Position numbers and translations under genes: made by a program
Part shown: in pieces, positions 25,322 to 36,834 of the stretch
Layout: the number at the start of each line of letters is the position of its first letter
How positions within the stretch are numbered: the first letter of the stretch is position 1
The notes under the pieces: model-generated
The model's database searches: none
Seen by the model: the letters and a program-made list of their open reading frames with translations, nothing else
What the model was told of the DNA's origin: nothing
From: Puffinus mauretanicus
Taxonomy: Eukaryota > Chordata > Aves > Procellariiformes > Procellariidae
DNA: 64,000 nucleotides
NCBI GenBank assembly: GCA_023333565.1
Contig: JAJKFH010004053.1
Location: 248,001 to 312,000 of the forward strand
Direction: 5' to 3'

Positions 25322-25394
25322 CTGGAGAGAGCAATCTTCTCCGGGGAGAGCTGTAATCACGGCTCTTCAGTCCCACCCCGCTCCAGCCTCCCCT

Positions 25395-25445
25395 ACACAC
25401 ACACGCACGCACACACACAGCGACACAGACACACGGGCACGCACC
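25395..25445. repeat. CA-rich microsatellite inside the CpG island
   Basis: Interrupted (CA)n with CG and GA variants. It is largely alternating purine-pyrimidine and lies upstream of the probable 1A start site. Confidence 0.75.
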
Positions 25446-25470
25446 GCTGGAGCTTTTTCTGTCCTCCCCA

Positions 25471-25565
25471 AGGCGAGGGGCGGCGAGGGTGCAGGGGGTG
25501 GAGGAGGGACGGGGGAAAGGCAGGAGGATAAAGCAAAGGGGGCGAGGGGCGGAGGGAAGGGGTGT
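25471..25565. promoter_or_regulatory. G-rich near-homopurine tract of the 1A promoter
   Basis: The plus strand carries many runs of 3-5 G separated by A and few pyrimidines, and the FGF14 sense strand is correspondingly C/T-rich. Such GA/CT elements are common in CpG-island promoters, bind Sp/KLF or MAZ-type factors and can form G-quadruplexes. The factor assignment is inference. Confidence 0.45.
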
Positions 25566-25685
25566 TGCTGATGCGGTTTTCTGGTGGGAACCAGCGGGTT
25601 CCCGGCGGATCCGCCGCCAGCTGCCTCTGCTCCCCCTTAGCTTTCCGGATGGCTTCGTGCGGGGCTCCCGCCCCGTCCTCCGCCG

Positions 25686-25763
25686 CCCCGGCACACCGAG
25701 GCAGCCCGACACGCACCCTGCCCTCCCCGGCACACCGAGGCAGCCGGCAGGCACCCTCTCGCC
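25686..25763. repeat. 39-bp tandem duplication in the CpG island
   Basis: The 21-base block at 25686-25706 recurs exactly at 25725-25745, so the period is 39 bp, with partial similarity in the rest of each unit. It is a local duplication upstream of the promoter. Confidence 0.8.
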
Positions 25764-26050
25764 AGCTCCCTCGCACCGGCTCCTGCCGCCGCACCCAGCG
25801 GTGACACCCGTACATGTCCCCGTCCCCAGGCCAGGGAAGCTGTGGGGCAGAGGAAGGCGGGTGAGGGGGAACCGCGGTCCGCCCGGGGGCACCCCACCCC
25901 GCGGCAGCCCCTCTGCCAGCCAGCCCGCCCGCGGCGGGGCAGGGGCATCCCTCTGCCCCTCCTCGCCCCATACCCCGGGAACAGACGGGGTCCGGCGGGA
26001 GAGGGGTTTCTGCTGCATACGTAGGTTTTAGAGCCGTGGGGAAGAAACAC

Positions 26051-27149
26051 ACCTACGAGGCTGAGGGGACCTTCCACCCAAACCAACACGCGCTCTTTGG
26101 GAGAAAAGGTTATAGCAGCAGCGGACTTTTAACTCGGAACACAAACTGATTTCTGAGGTTTCACAAATACCGAAGGAATTCCATAGGGCACCCACAAACA
26201 GGTGCAGTAGGTAGATGTATTGATCACCAGCACCATGTAAAATTATTTCTTAATTTTTTTCATAATCTACGTCTTGGAGCGCTTGAGCAAGCACCAGCCA
26301 AGCTCGCTAGACACAGAATGCCTATGGAGTATCTGCCCCGAGGAGTTTACAATACACTGCAGACAATAAATTCCATGTAAAATATGACATCTCATGTCTT
26401 TCCTTTCATCTTTTTCTGTTGGGTCTTCTCCCTTTTCGAATAAGGGCTCAATGCTTTTTGGATTTACTTTCTGCCAGCCTAACGGTGAAACTTCCTGAAG
26501 TTGTAACTAACCAGAGGAAAGTAGAAAAAGGAAGCCAGCAGCTACACAGGAAAAAATGCGGAGTTATCCTATAAGGAAGGGCAGATGCTCACACAGGGAA
26601 ATACCATGTGATAAATATCTAATTTTTATACTGTTTTCAGAATACTCTAATTTCTTATCAGACGTTTCTTTATAAAAACAGGCTTTGAAGTGTAAATACC
26701 CATCCAGAATAATTCACTGTTTTGCTATACAGAACCTCGTAGGTAAGAGTGGGTTCTTGTTTCAGCAGAGGCTTCAGCATCTCTGATATTGACCATTATT
26801 TCCCTAAATCCTTTAATCTACAAAGGGCTATTTTTATACAGAGGAAAGAAGTGTATGGTGGGAACTCCGTTATACAGGGATTTTGTATTAATACTAGACC
26901 AACCAGGAGCAGAACATGCACAATCGGATCTGGATAATACATTTTAATTCTATTTAAAAGTGTCTCTAAAGAGATTCAGCTGAAACACTTGCATTGGATT
27001 TTCTGTCTGACAATTTTTACAGAGCAGCAATTTCCTTACAACGATTACAATTACCTTAACTAATGCAATTAGACAGAAAGGTTGTGGGTTTTTTTAATTT
27101 AAATTTCAAAATTTCACTGTAGTAGTTTTGCATACTGCTTCTCTTTTCC
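26051..27149. other. AT-rich flank upstream of the FGF14-1A island; no gene seen
   Basis: Composition drops back to genomic background. No exon or repeat is recognised. By comparison with mammalian FGF14, it is probably also intronic for isoform 1B transcripts. Confidence 0.6.
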
Positions 27150-27400
27150 ATACTTCCCGGCGGCGGACAAGATACGGTGTTGCCTTCCTCAAGTCTCAAG
27201 ACAGAAGCGCTCCTCCAAATGCCGCCCCAGTGGGCCCCCCTCCCCGGCCCTGGCCCCGGCCCCGGCCCCGGTCCCCGCCCCGGCGCCCCGGGCGGTCTCT
27301 GCCTGCAGCACCATGGAGAGCCGAGCAGAGACCGGACCGCTGTGGCCCTGGGGCATCCTCTGCCACCGGCGGAAGGGGTGACAGGACACAGCCCAAAGTT
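27150..27400. promoter_or_regulatory. Second small GC-rich patch with GGCCCC hexanucleotide repeat
   Basis: A sharp GC- and CpG-rich block of about 250 bases lies 2.4 kb upstream of exon 1A in otherwise AT-rich DNA. At 27246-27275 it holds three perfect GGCCCC units flanked by one-base variants (GGCCCT, GGTCCC), then more C-rich sequence. On the FGF14 sense strand this reads GGGGCC. It could be a minor promoter or enhancer. No exon is identified. Confidence 0.5.
27246..27275. repeat. GGCCCC / GGGGCC hexanucleotide repeat (about five units)
   Basis: Three perfect and two near-perfect units. The minus strand meets the usual G-quadruplex pattern of four G-runs with 2-3-base loops. Confidence 0.8.
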
Positions 27401-28620
27401 TCCTGCTCGACCTGGCTCCAAACAAAGGAATGAATGAGAGGGAGTAGAGTGAGATAAAGCCCAACCCTCCACTATCTTTAATTTTCATAGGGATTTAGGA
27501 GTGGAATACATACAGCCCTAACTTTTGCATGAGAAAGTCTCTCCAAAAAATGTACGTTCCATGTTGCCTTTTGCTGGAAGGACCCCTTTATATTATCCAA
27601 TGATGCTATTCACTATATACTATGTACTACTATTGTTCCTTTTGTGTAGTTTCTTTCAAATACAGGGCCTTTGCCAAAACACACTGACATTTCTCAATGA
27701 TATGATGCTCGGGGTGATGGCAAAGAAAGCAAATAACGAAGGTGAAAATAGGCAGTATGCCTATAGACAAGAGAAAATGTGTTTCTTACTCCAGAGATCA
27801 AAAACAATAGCTTTCTACTTGCATCTCAGAAATGCAGAGCAGTTGTTTACAGCTTGAGGTTTTGCAAAGAAAACTCAAGAGAGCCATCTGCTGTCTTAAC
27901 CTGTGATAAAATGTGTGCAATTCTAGTCAAAGTGAAGGTTTTGCTAACAGATGGATTGTAGAAGTATGAACATATCGGCTACCTTAAAGACTAGTAACTG
28001 CATAAGATTATGCATTTAGGACAAATGGAAATATCTCAGTTATAACATTTGCTACATTAAAATAGAATTTTACTTCTGATTAACAAAACTCTGGTTATGA
28101 AAACAAACGATTAAAAGCAAAAGAGGAGGAGAAGGGATTTTCAATACTTTCTGTTTTCCCATCTGTTCATTTCTAACTACTAATTTATCATGGATTTCAG
28201 GAGTTTTCTAAAACAAAAACATTTTAGAATCTTTAAAATTACTTGCTTGAATGAATTTTAGAGGAAAGCATTCAACAGCATAAAATACTTGCTTTATTAT
28301 ATACTAGGGTATAAAACATTATTATTTCTTAGATTTATTTTTTGCTGTATTACTGGGGACAAACCATATTCCATTTCATCTAATTTAAAATGTATATTAC
28401 AATGTGCTATTTTCAGGCATCAAAGTTCAATATTAAAATAGACACCATTAATATTTGTGTATATACATGTACTGATGATATATAATATGCTTTTATAAGG
28501 GCTTCCACTTGGAAAAATGAGGTTCTATGCTTTACAGTCTATCCTAACCTAGATCCATAGGCTACAAAATTTACAGAATCAAAAATGTCATCCTTATGGT
28601 TCAAGGGCTGTGTTCTTTTG

Positions 28621-28670
28621 GGGTTTTTTTGGGTTTTGTTTGTTTGTTTGTTTTGTTTTGTTTTGTTTTC
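28621..28670. repeat. T-rich / TTTG-TTTTG microsatellite
   Basis: GGGTTTT units run into TTTG and TTTTG repeats over 50 bases. Confidence 0.9.
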
Positions 28671-29146
28671 ACTTGTATGTTTTGCATTCGGTGGGATAGT
28701 TACAAGCTACAGAGTCATTTTTGGTCAATGCAGACATGAAAACTCTACGGAGTTCTTCCTTTCATAAACCATTCCAATATAAACAAAAATGTCTTTCTAC
28801 AGGTATGTTCCCACATATCCTCATATCAAAACCAAAACAAATAAAATCAAACCCTAAGAAAAACACCCCAAAGTCTTACAAGCATAGATTTTCTAGAAGT
28901 GTAAAATGCCATATTATTACATTGCTACTAAACATGTTTTAGTTTCATGAGCTCTCGGAAAGTTTTTATTGCACCTGCTTCCCAACAGTAGGCACACACA
29001 GCTTGCTTGTCCCGTTAAAACACTTGAATATGATGCTGTAAAGTCAACCTATCTTCTATTCTAGAAATCATTAGTAAAGTATTGTGAATCTAGATGCTCT
29101 TCCAGAATCTAAAAAGTTGAAGATCATTTCATGTCCCTAAAAAGGC

Positions 29147-29165
29147 TTTTTTTTTTTTTTTTTTT
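29147..29165. repeat. Poly(T) run, 19 bases
   Basis: Uninterrupted T homopolymer. No retrotransposon body is recognised next to it. Confidence 0.9.
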
Positions 29166-31730
29166 AAAGATGGTGTGTGCTATAGTGCTATAGTTGCAAA
29201 CCAGATTGATACCTTACTCCTTAAACTTCCATTCAAACTGGAAAGGCTACTCTAGGCGTAAAAGTACCAATTTAAGCATAACAATTGCAAGGTATGCATC
29301 AGAAGTGAAAAAATACTTTTTTATAAATTCTGATGCACTCAAGGAGCCAAACTCATATCTATTAAAATTTACTGAATACATAGGAGCTCCTATGTAGTCA
29401 ATTGTTTAAACAGGTCAAGTGAATCCCTTTAAATAAGACAAAAGTAAGCTTCCAGTATGTCGTTTAAAAGACTGCAGATATTTTAGCCAGCTTCTTTACA
29501 GGCTTTGGACTTAGTTGACTTTATGTATCCAAGTTATTAGAAGAACCATTAAAACATAATTACTGTATATGCTAGAATAAATTAATCCACCATGCAAGGA
29601 AGCCCTACATTAGATGACTGGTAATGCAGAGAACTATGAAAATGTAAACATTAATATACATAGCATCTAAAGAAGATGACTATACCAGCTCAGAGCCAAA
29701 GGCTTTGCTAGTGGAATATTTGTTCTGCATTGACTGGTGACATTTCTTTCACACATTACCTGGGATATATCTCCAACATAAAGCCTGAGTACCTCTACGC
29801 TAGTAAGGATTCAAGTTCATTTAGGGAACCGAAAAAAATTGTCTTGTAGATGACCAACATGACCGCACGGAGTAGACATTGGCTTATTTTTTAGAAATTA
29901 CATAATTCTCAAATTGCTTGGTTTTGCTTTTTCTTTTTTGATTTTGCTTTCCTCCTTCCCTTAAATTTAGCATTGATTATACTGTAGTAATGAGTCTCAC
30001 GAATAGTGCCGTGTCAAGGAAAGTACCTACTTTAATTACTTAGAGTTTCATTTTCAATTCTCTTGGCTAACTCTTCATTTTTCAACAGGGAAGAGAAAAG
30101 TGAATGGAGATTCTTACGCTATTTTTAACAATTGATATTTCAGCAAGATCAGACGCACGATTACAGCTCCCAACAATTAGCACACCTCCTGTGACATCTT
30201 TCATGACTTTTCCTAGTTTTCACTCTATCTATCCTCTACTTCTGATACCGCTTCTTTTGAGACCAGGTGAGCAAAAGAAATCAGCTGGATTGACAGGAGA
30301 ATCTGAATAGCACACAGATCATATCAGGCTCTCCAGGATAGCTCACCCAGGCCCAAAACTTATCATCTCCAACAAATCTCTTTTAAACAACAGTTAACAA
30401 CAACAATGACAAAAAAAGCATCAAGATCACTTTCAGGGACAAAGCTATAAAAGTAATTAAAAATGAAATACATTGTGGTTTCTGCAGGAACATATATATA
30501 TGATTTTAACTTTAAATATTAAATAGTCCCCTTAAAGAGAGATTCTTAATTACTAACAACAGAAATCCATTGCCATTTATTTTGCTCCCACTGAAGCTAG
30601 TAGCAGAAGATCTGCCACCAGAGTGCTTCAGACAAGGCTCCCATGACACAAACCAGAACAACGACTTTCGTTAAAGAAAAACAAAACAAAAAAAAACCCC
30701 ACATCTCTAGTCAACACAGATGCACAGAGCAGTTTAAGATTTAGAGACCTAAAAACAGCGTGGAGAGCTTCTTCATTAATTTCTCATGCACACAGCTTAA
30801 AACAACATCTGTTGCATTTGCTTATCTAGCCACAGCAGGACTTTCTTCCTTTTTGCCCGACTTCTGAAACATGCAACAGACTTTGCTATTATTCTCCCAA
30901 GTAACTGGAAGTCCCTGTAATGTGAGTCTGCTTAATTTTGTTCTACAGAAACAAAAGGAACACCATTCCTGAAAAATTTGGTCTCTGTAGTGAACCTCCT
31001 CTGGAGGCAGTACAGCTGGCAGAGCATGACAACATGTCAGCTGTTACGCCTGTTTGACAATATTCTCCTGTGAGGGTTTCCTACTCCTAGAACAGAAAAA
31101 AAGTTAAGGAGATTGCAATAAACTTACTCGCAGTCTCTTGATTGGAATCGTCACAAATACTGTCCTAAACACACATTGATTTTTGCTGCACAAGTTCTAG
31201 AAAAAAAACATGGCCTATAGAAAAGTAGCCATCAATATGAAAATTTCAAACTATAAGGAAAAAAAAAATCAGCTCTGTGGATAACAGTGATTTGGAGAAT
31301 GTTTACCAGCATACACATAGGGGATTGTTCCTTTCATAGACTTTGACATTACATCGCAATATTTATTGGTTCATTAGATGTTCACTTTCCAACTGTTATC
31401 TTCATAGATGAACCAAATCCTTTAGGCTTTTTGTTAATGAAATAAATATCAGTGCATACACACAACACACAACATATAAAAGTATAAAATGCATGAATAT
31501 GTAAAATTTCACAAAAAAATTTTACACATATGTATATGTGAGCATTTTTGTATTTATGAGAATTTGGGGCAGTTGGTAAGGAGATATTTTTATTCAGATG
31601 CCTTGTCTGAATACCATTGAAAATTGAATAACTTGTCTGCACATGATATGACATGTAAATTACAACTTAGATGTAGAACCTATATCTTCTGTCTTAAATT
31701 ATTAGGAAACCCAAAATGCCATCCAAGCAA

Positions 31731-31785
31731 TAAATATATATATATGTATTTATATATAGTTATATAGTTATACATATAACTACAT
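31731..31785. repeat. TA-rich microsatellite
   Basis: Interrupted (TA)n with GTTATA variants; likely length-variable. Confidence 0.85.
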
Positions 31786-34700
31786 AGCCCAAGCTTACTG
31801 ACAGTGTTTTTCTAAAGTCCTCCAAAATGTTAATTTTAAATCTTTACATAAAGGTTTCTTGCTTTCCTCGGAACAGATATGAAAGATAGGAAAATGTGAG
31901 AAAAAATGTGTTATATTTCTGGACTTTAAGAGCAAGGGAGGATTTGGTCATCTCACAGAGACCCAGGAGAAAAAGCACATTATATCCATTACAACAAAAT
32001 GCTGAACAGAAAAGACAGGATGAGCCAAGACATACATAAATTACTAGCTTGAGAAGCAGAAGGATGATTTCCCCCAAAATATATCCAGTAATCCTGTAAG
32101 CATAGAAAGTGATTGTCACCAGTGACAGGAAGGATTGGAACATGGCTGTCTGCGCACTTGCACGCATACATACACACACACATCCACAATACCACTTTGT
32201 GGTGGAAGAAAGTATGGCAAATAATTTAGAAAAAAATAGTTGTGTTTTCTGCTAGTTAACCTAAAATTGGCAGTCTAATTAATTTGGCAGAAGAACTTTT
32301 TGATAGACATCTGTCTTTGTTTGCAATTCTTCTGCCATTTATTTTCAAATAACTTTTGTTTTGCAGTCCATTTGATACTATTTTGAAGATGTTTGCAAGG
32401 GAAAAAAAAGCAAGCCCTGAATCCTAAAATCCTGTTCTTCTCTTGTTCCAGAGGCAAGGTAATAAAGTATTTCTCTGGGTACTAAGCAGGACAAGGTAAG
32501 TGTCTGAAGGGAGAAAAAGTAGCTATAGAACAATGCCAGCTAATGCCACATTCATCCATAGGGTAAGCCTTGATTTCCTCTGAGATTTTTCATAAAGGAA
32601 CATCCCTTCCTCTGGGGTTCAGACACAAGTAATGTTTTCTAAAAAAAGCCACGCGCTGTGGTTCCCTCTTTCCAAACAATCAGAAAATTCAGTGCATTGT
32701 CTACTATTTCTATTGAATGGAGTAAATTAACGACAAATATAAATTTCTGAAAACAAGTATGCCTTAGCTTCTTTTTAGTTAATCTAGATATTCAGGAGTA
32801 TCTGACATGATAATTCAGTTTATATTAGCCCAGGAGGAGACTTTTGCTTTTTTCCCCTTAATGTTTCTTTCATCTGTATTATTTTCTTTGACTAAAAGAT
32901 TTTCTTTGTACTGACATATTATTGTTAAGCAACAGATGCAAACAAATATTATCTACTACAAAAAACCACCAGAAGAACATTGATTAAAATAACTTTTTAG
33001 ATACCAGCCTTTTCTCCTCCTCTCTTTGATAGTCTACTTCAACTCTAGCTTCATCATTACCAGTGGTTATTGCTATATCAAGCTGCACATTTCCATTTTA
33101 ATTCTTCCTAAACAGAAACATTGATTTCTTCTATACTTTATTTATATGTTTAAGAAAAATCTAGCAAAACCAGAAATGAATGCTTTGACCTAAAAAAAAA
33201 AAGAATTTAAGAACTCCTGCTTGCCTGTCTTGTTACTTACATAAATTAGAATGTCAAGACAAAGTTTGTAGACTTTTACTGTCTTTTTCTTTTTTTTTGA
33301 AGACGAGACATCTAGAATATAATGAATACTACCATTATTTTTAAGTCCTGAAAAAAATATTGCAATACCTGCTCATATTACCATGCTGATATTCCTGGCT
33401 ATTAGTTCAAACAATAGCATTTATTATTAACAGTAATAGCATGAATACTCCTAACATAGTGACCTGATTTTACAATACAGTCCTATAAACCTAAGTTACA
33501 AAATATCTCACAGTCAAAACTTAACTCATGGAAGCCTTTCAACAGCATATTGCTCTACTGTGCAGTGCAATTATCTGATTTGCCAGCAGTGGACACTGTT
33601 ACTCTAGTTATCCACAGATATATTGACTGGGGAATAACTTGCAACACAGACTGGTAAATTTTTCTTTTATTGCTTGCACTGCTGTAAGACCTTGGAGTTA
33701 TTTGTACCAGACAAAAGCTAAGTAAAATTGTATGGTAGGAATACTTTTCAACATCTGTGTGATAGCAGATAGACTGTCCCTTTGTTTAAAAAACTGTTAT
33801 CTTAAAGTAACTTTAAGAAAAATAAACATGGACTTATTCACATGGGATTGCTTTTTTTTATCATAAAAATTTCAAGTCATAAAAGGTGTTTTGATATAAA
33901 AACCGAAAATTTCTTTGTTCCTCTTTTTCACAGAATGACAGTTATGACAATGAAACCGTACACCTTTTGCATTGCTTCTATAAAATTGTTTCAAGTAACG
34001 AAATCAGCAAGCTAAAAAATTCTAAACAGTATATTTACTTCAGTAGTCTGTACCATTTGTTGAGTAATATAATTGTTCAAAATCTGCAAAGGACGTGTTT
34101 TACCCACTGATGCTTTTACAGGCACTTTAAAGTTAAGCTGAAGTGTAGCTTTTTGGCTAGGAAGGAAAAATAGGTGGCTATAAGACCAACACAGAGAGTT
34201 GCAGAAGGATTAGCTAGGAATCAACCCAGCTAGTTGGAAGAGAGTTTCCGTTTGTTTTAGAGACAGAAAGAAAATCTGTGCATTTAAGAAAAGCAATGCA
34301 CAGGTTTAATCACAGATAATAAATATTATCCTCTTAGACACAGTTACAAGAGTTACAGCAATCACCTTCTAATCACTATATTCAAATGACTCATTATGAA
34401 CTTCCCCTAAAATTCCCATCAGTCTGACACTATTATATAAATGCATTTTTCGTGTAAGAATGTGTAGTATCTTAATAGCATAATGCTCATTTTCTGGCTA
34501 ACGCAGCTGAAAACTTACAAATAGGGCCTAATAGTCTGCCGCCAGTAAGTGTACACAGGACACCCAGAAAGTCCACAAGACCTATGCTTTTTGTCATGTG
34601 AAAAGTCAGTTGCAGATCCAGCCTATTTTTTTCCTTTTTACTGTTCCCTTCAATTAGTAAATTGATATGACTTACCATGCAGCGTGGCCATGCAGAGCTG

Positions 34701-35223
34701 GCAAAGTTGCACATGAAGCAAGGAGAGGGGCATGCTTTTATCAGTGGTGGGATAGTCTCAGATCAGCCTGAGACTGTTATGAAACTGCCTCCCAGAAAGC
34801 TGGGAAGTTCAGAAAGGTCGGTGTGAGGTCTAGCTTCTAGCTGGCTATATTTCAATATTTGAGAGCCTTGAGCATCCACTGCATCAATGCAGCCTCTTAT
34901 TATCTGGATAAAAGTGACTTAGAAGCCATCGGTCGGTGCAGAGGGAATCCAGTCAAAACAGAACAGTTGGACTAGACTGAGAGACTTCTGAAACTGTTCT
35001 CCAGTCACATCAGCTCTTAAACCTGCTCAGCCTTGAACACACATAGGCAGAACACTGTCCCTTCCTAAAGCCCACTTTTCCCAATCCATCCACCTTGAAA
35101 CTGTACTTGCTACTGGTGTACAAGGTCGCTCTTCAGACTTAAGCCTTTGGGACTCATTTGTTACCAGAAGTCTCCAAATACCCCTTGCATTGCCCTTCAG
35201 TGTTCAGGTAAGCCTTGTGTTTT

Positions 35224-35244
35224 AAAAAAAAAAAAAAAAAAAAA
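35224..35244. repeat. Poly(A) run, 21 bases
   Basis: Uninterrupted A homopolymer. The sequence before it does not resemble a known SINE, LINE or processed gene. Confidence 0.9.
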
Positions 35245-36805
35245 TTCTCACCAAGTCTCAAAGCTTTTTGACTTCTTTCCAGCCTTAGTTTAAGCACTAC
35301 AGAAACTTGCTTCAGCTACAGATGTAGGGAGGAAGAGCTAAATTAATACCAGGAAACAGCTTGATGAGTGGAAGCTCTCTTTGAGGCAATCCAAACTGTG
35401 CTCTGTAAATAATAAGTGAGCGGTTCTGGCTATGCTAGAGTGATAAGGAAGAACAGAAGTCATTAGAAATGGAACATACTGGCAGCCAAATTGCTGTGAA
35501 CCATAGCTCCTTGACTAATATCCTCTCTCCAGAGACAAAGCAATCATTTCTGGGCCTTAAAGACTCAAATATAAACAACTACACATCATCATTCATTGTG
35601 AAAAAAAAAAAATTTTCTTACCATTGCAGTTATACACGCGTGGAATAGGGTACTATACCATGCTGTAAGTATCACTCATATAAGTAAGTTTTTAATGATT
35701 TTCTTTACAATTGTGTTATATGAAATAATAGTGCTTTGATGCCACTCATATTTTTTAAATTGACTGCTAAAACCTTGGATACAGATAGGTCAAGAAATTC
35801 TTCCCATAGAAATCAATTTTTATTGTTTTAAACCTCCTAATTTAAAAAAACAACCAAACAAACAGCTGTCTCTCAGTATGTTGTGCAAGTACGATCAATC
35901 TTGCATATCATTTCCTTTGAAAAATATCAGCACTTTGGAGACCAGCTTCCTCATTATTTCAAGATTTGGCCCACACTTAAAGAAATTTGCCTGCTTAACA
36001 TTGCTGAAGGCTTAGAGGAAAACAAAGAAAGAGCACAATGATGCGAAATAATGATGTTTTGTGGTATCCATTATCTATTATTGTCATCTCCAAATCACTT
36101 CACAGTTTTATCCAAGGTTTTGCAAACATATAAAAGTATAAGCTTAGAAGTGTCAAGTGATGAAATTTCTGTTTATTAAAAATACAAATTTTCTTAATTA
36201 AAAGCATGTAAATGACCAATAAATTTACTGAAATCTGGCTTTCGTTCACTGTAGAATAGGCTTTCTGTATTGCACCATCAGCTGAAACATCCTGGATTTT
36301 CTTTTTTTCATGTTTATAATGCTCACGCTCATCAGAAATCTTTAGGCCATTTAAATTTTCTCACAAAATCCAACAAGGGTGCTAATTAAAAGATTATGTA
36401 AAACAGTTTTAGCGTGAGGCATTGAAACATTATAAATTATCAAGGATTACTGACTTTTACACATTCAGTTATATCTGCTGAAAATTTAATAATTTTTTAT
36501 TGTAGCTCTGATCATTTTTCCTGGTTATCCAGTGATACCTGAACGCATCGCAGGACAGATTTCCTCTTTCTTCTCACTACACTTAATCAATATTCTGACA
36601 GATCACCAAAACCTAGTCTGCATGTACTTTGTTACATACACAGGCTCCCATTGTGGCCTCATCCTTGAAATGAAAAAATAAAAGCTTTATTATCTAGCTA
36701 ACAGAAATTAATAGTAGTGTTGGCATCTACTCTCTTTATGTTAAGAGCTGGCTCTCTCTTCCAATATTTCTCTGCAGTTAAGTGGTAAGATATTGTGTTA
36801 ATGGT

Positions 36806-36834
36806 GGGGGTTTTGGGTGGGAGGGGGGAAGGGG
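36806..36834 (+). promoter_or_regulatory. G-quadruplex candidate
   Basis: Five G-runs (5, 3, 3, 6 and 4 long) are separated by loops of 4, 1, 1 and 2 bases. This is a strong canonical quadruplex pattern standing alone in AT-rich DNA. It lies on the strand that is template for FGF14. Confidence 0.7.

Larger units (their letters stand above)
23900..26050 (-). promoter_or_regulatory. FGF14: CpG island with the FGF14-1A promoter, leader and start of intron
   Basis: Base composition changes abruptly from AT-rich DNA to a block dense in CpG from about 23.9 to 26.05 kb, then back again. Exon 1A lies inside it. This is the usual arrangement for a vertebrate TATA-less promoter. I see no TATA box within the first 500 bases upstream of the ATG. 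Transcription should start somewhere in 24.9-25.6 kb, but the exact start cannot be read from sequence. The part below 24613 is the first stretch of the intron. Long open frames on both strands here are composition artefacts. Confidence 0.85.

Noticed and set aside
24500..25531. A 343-codon plus-strand open frame, and several other long frames on both strands over the CpG island.
   Set aside because: They lie in extreme GC sequence with few stop codons, consist of low-complexity Pro/Arg/Gly/Ala strings, and overlap the genuine FGF14 exon on the other strand.
23900..26050. A divergent or antisense lncRNA from the CpG island, like the antisense transcripts annotated at human FGF14.
   Set aside because: Plausible from the human locus, but no exon or splice structure on the plus strand can be supported from sequence alone.
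34960..35010. GTTGGACTAGACTGAGAGAC, reminiscent of the CR1 'GGTTGGACTAGATGA' motif.
   Set aside because: Similarity stops after about 13 bases, too short to separate from chance.
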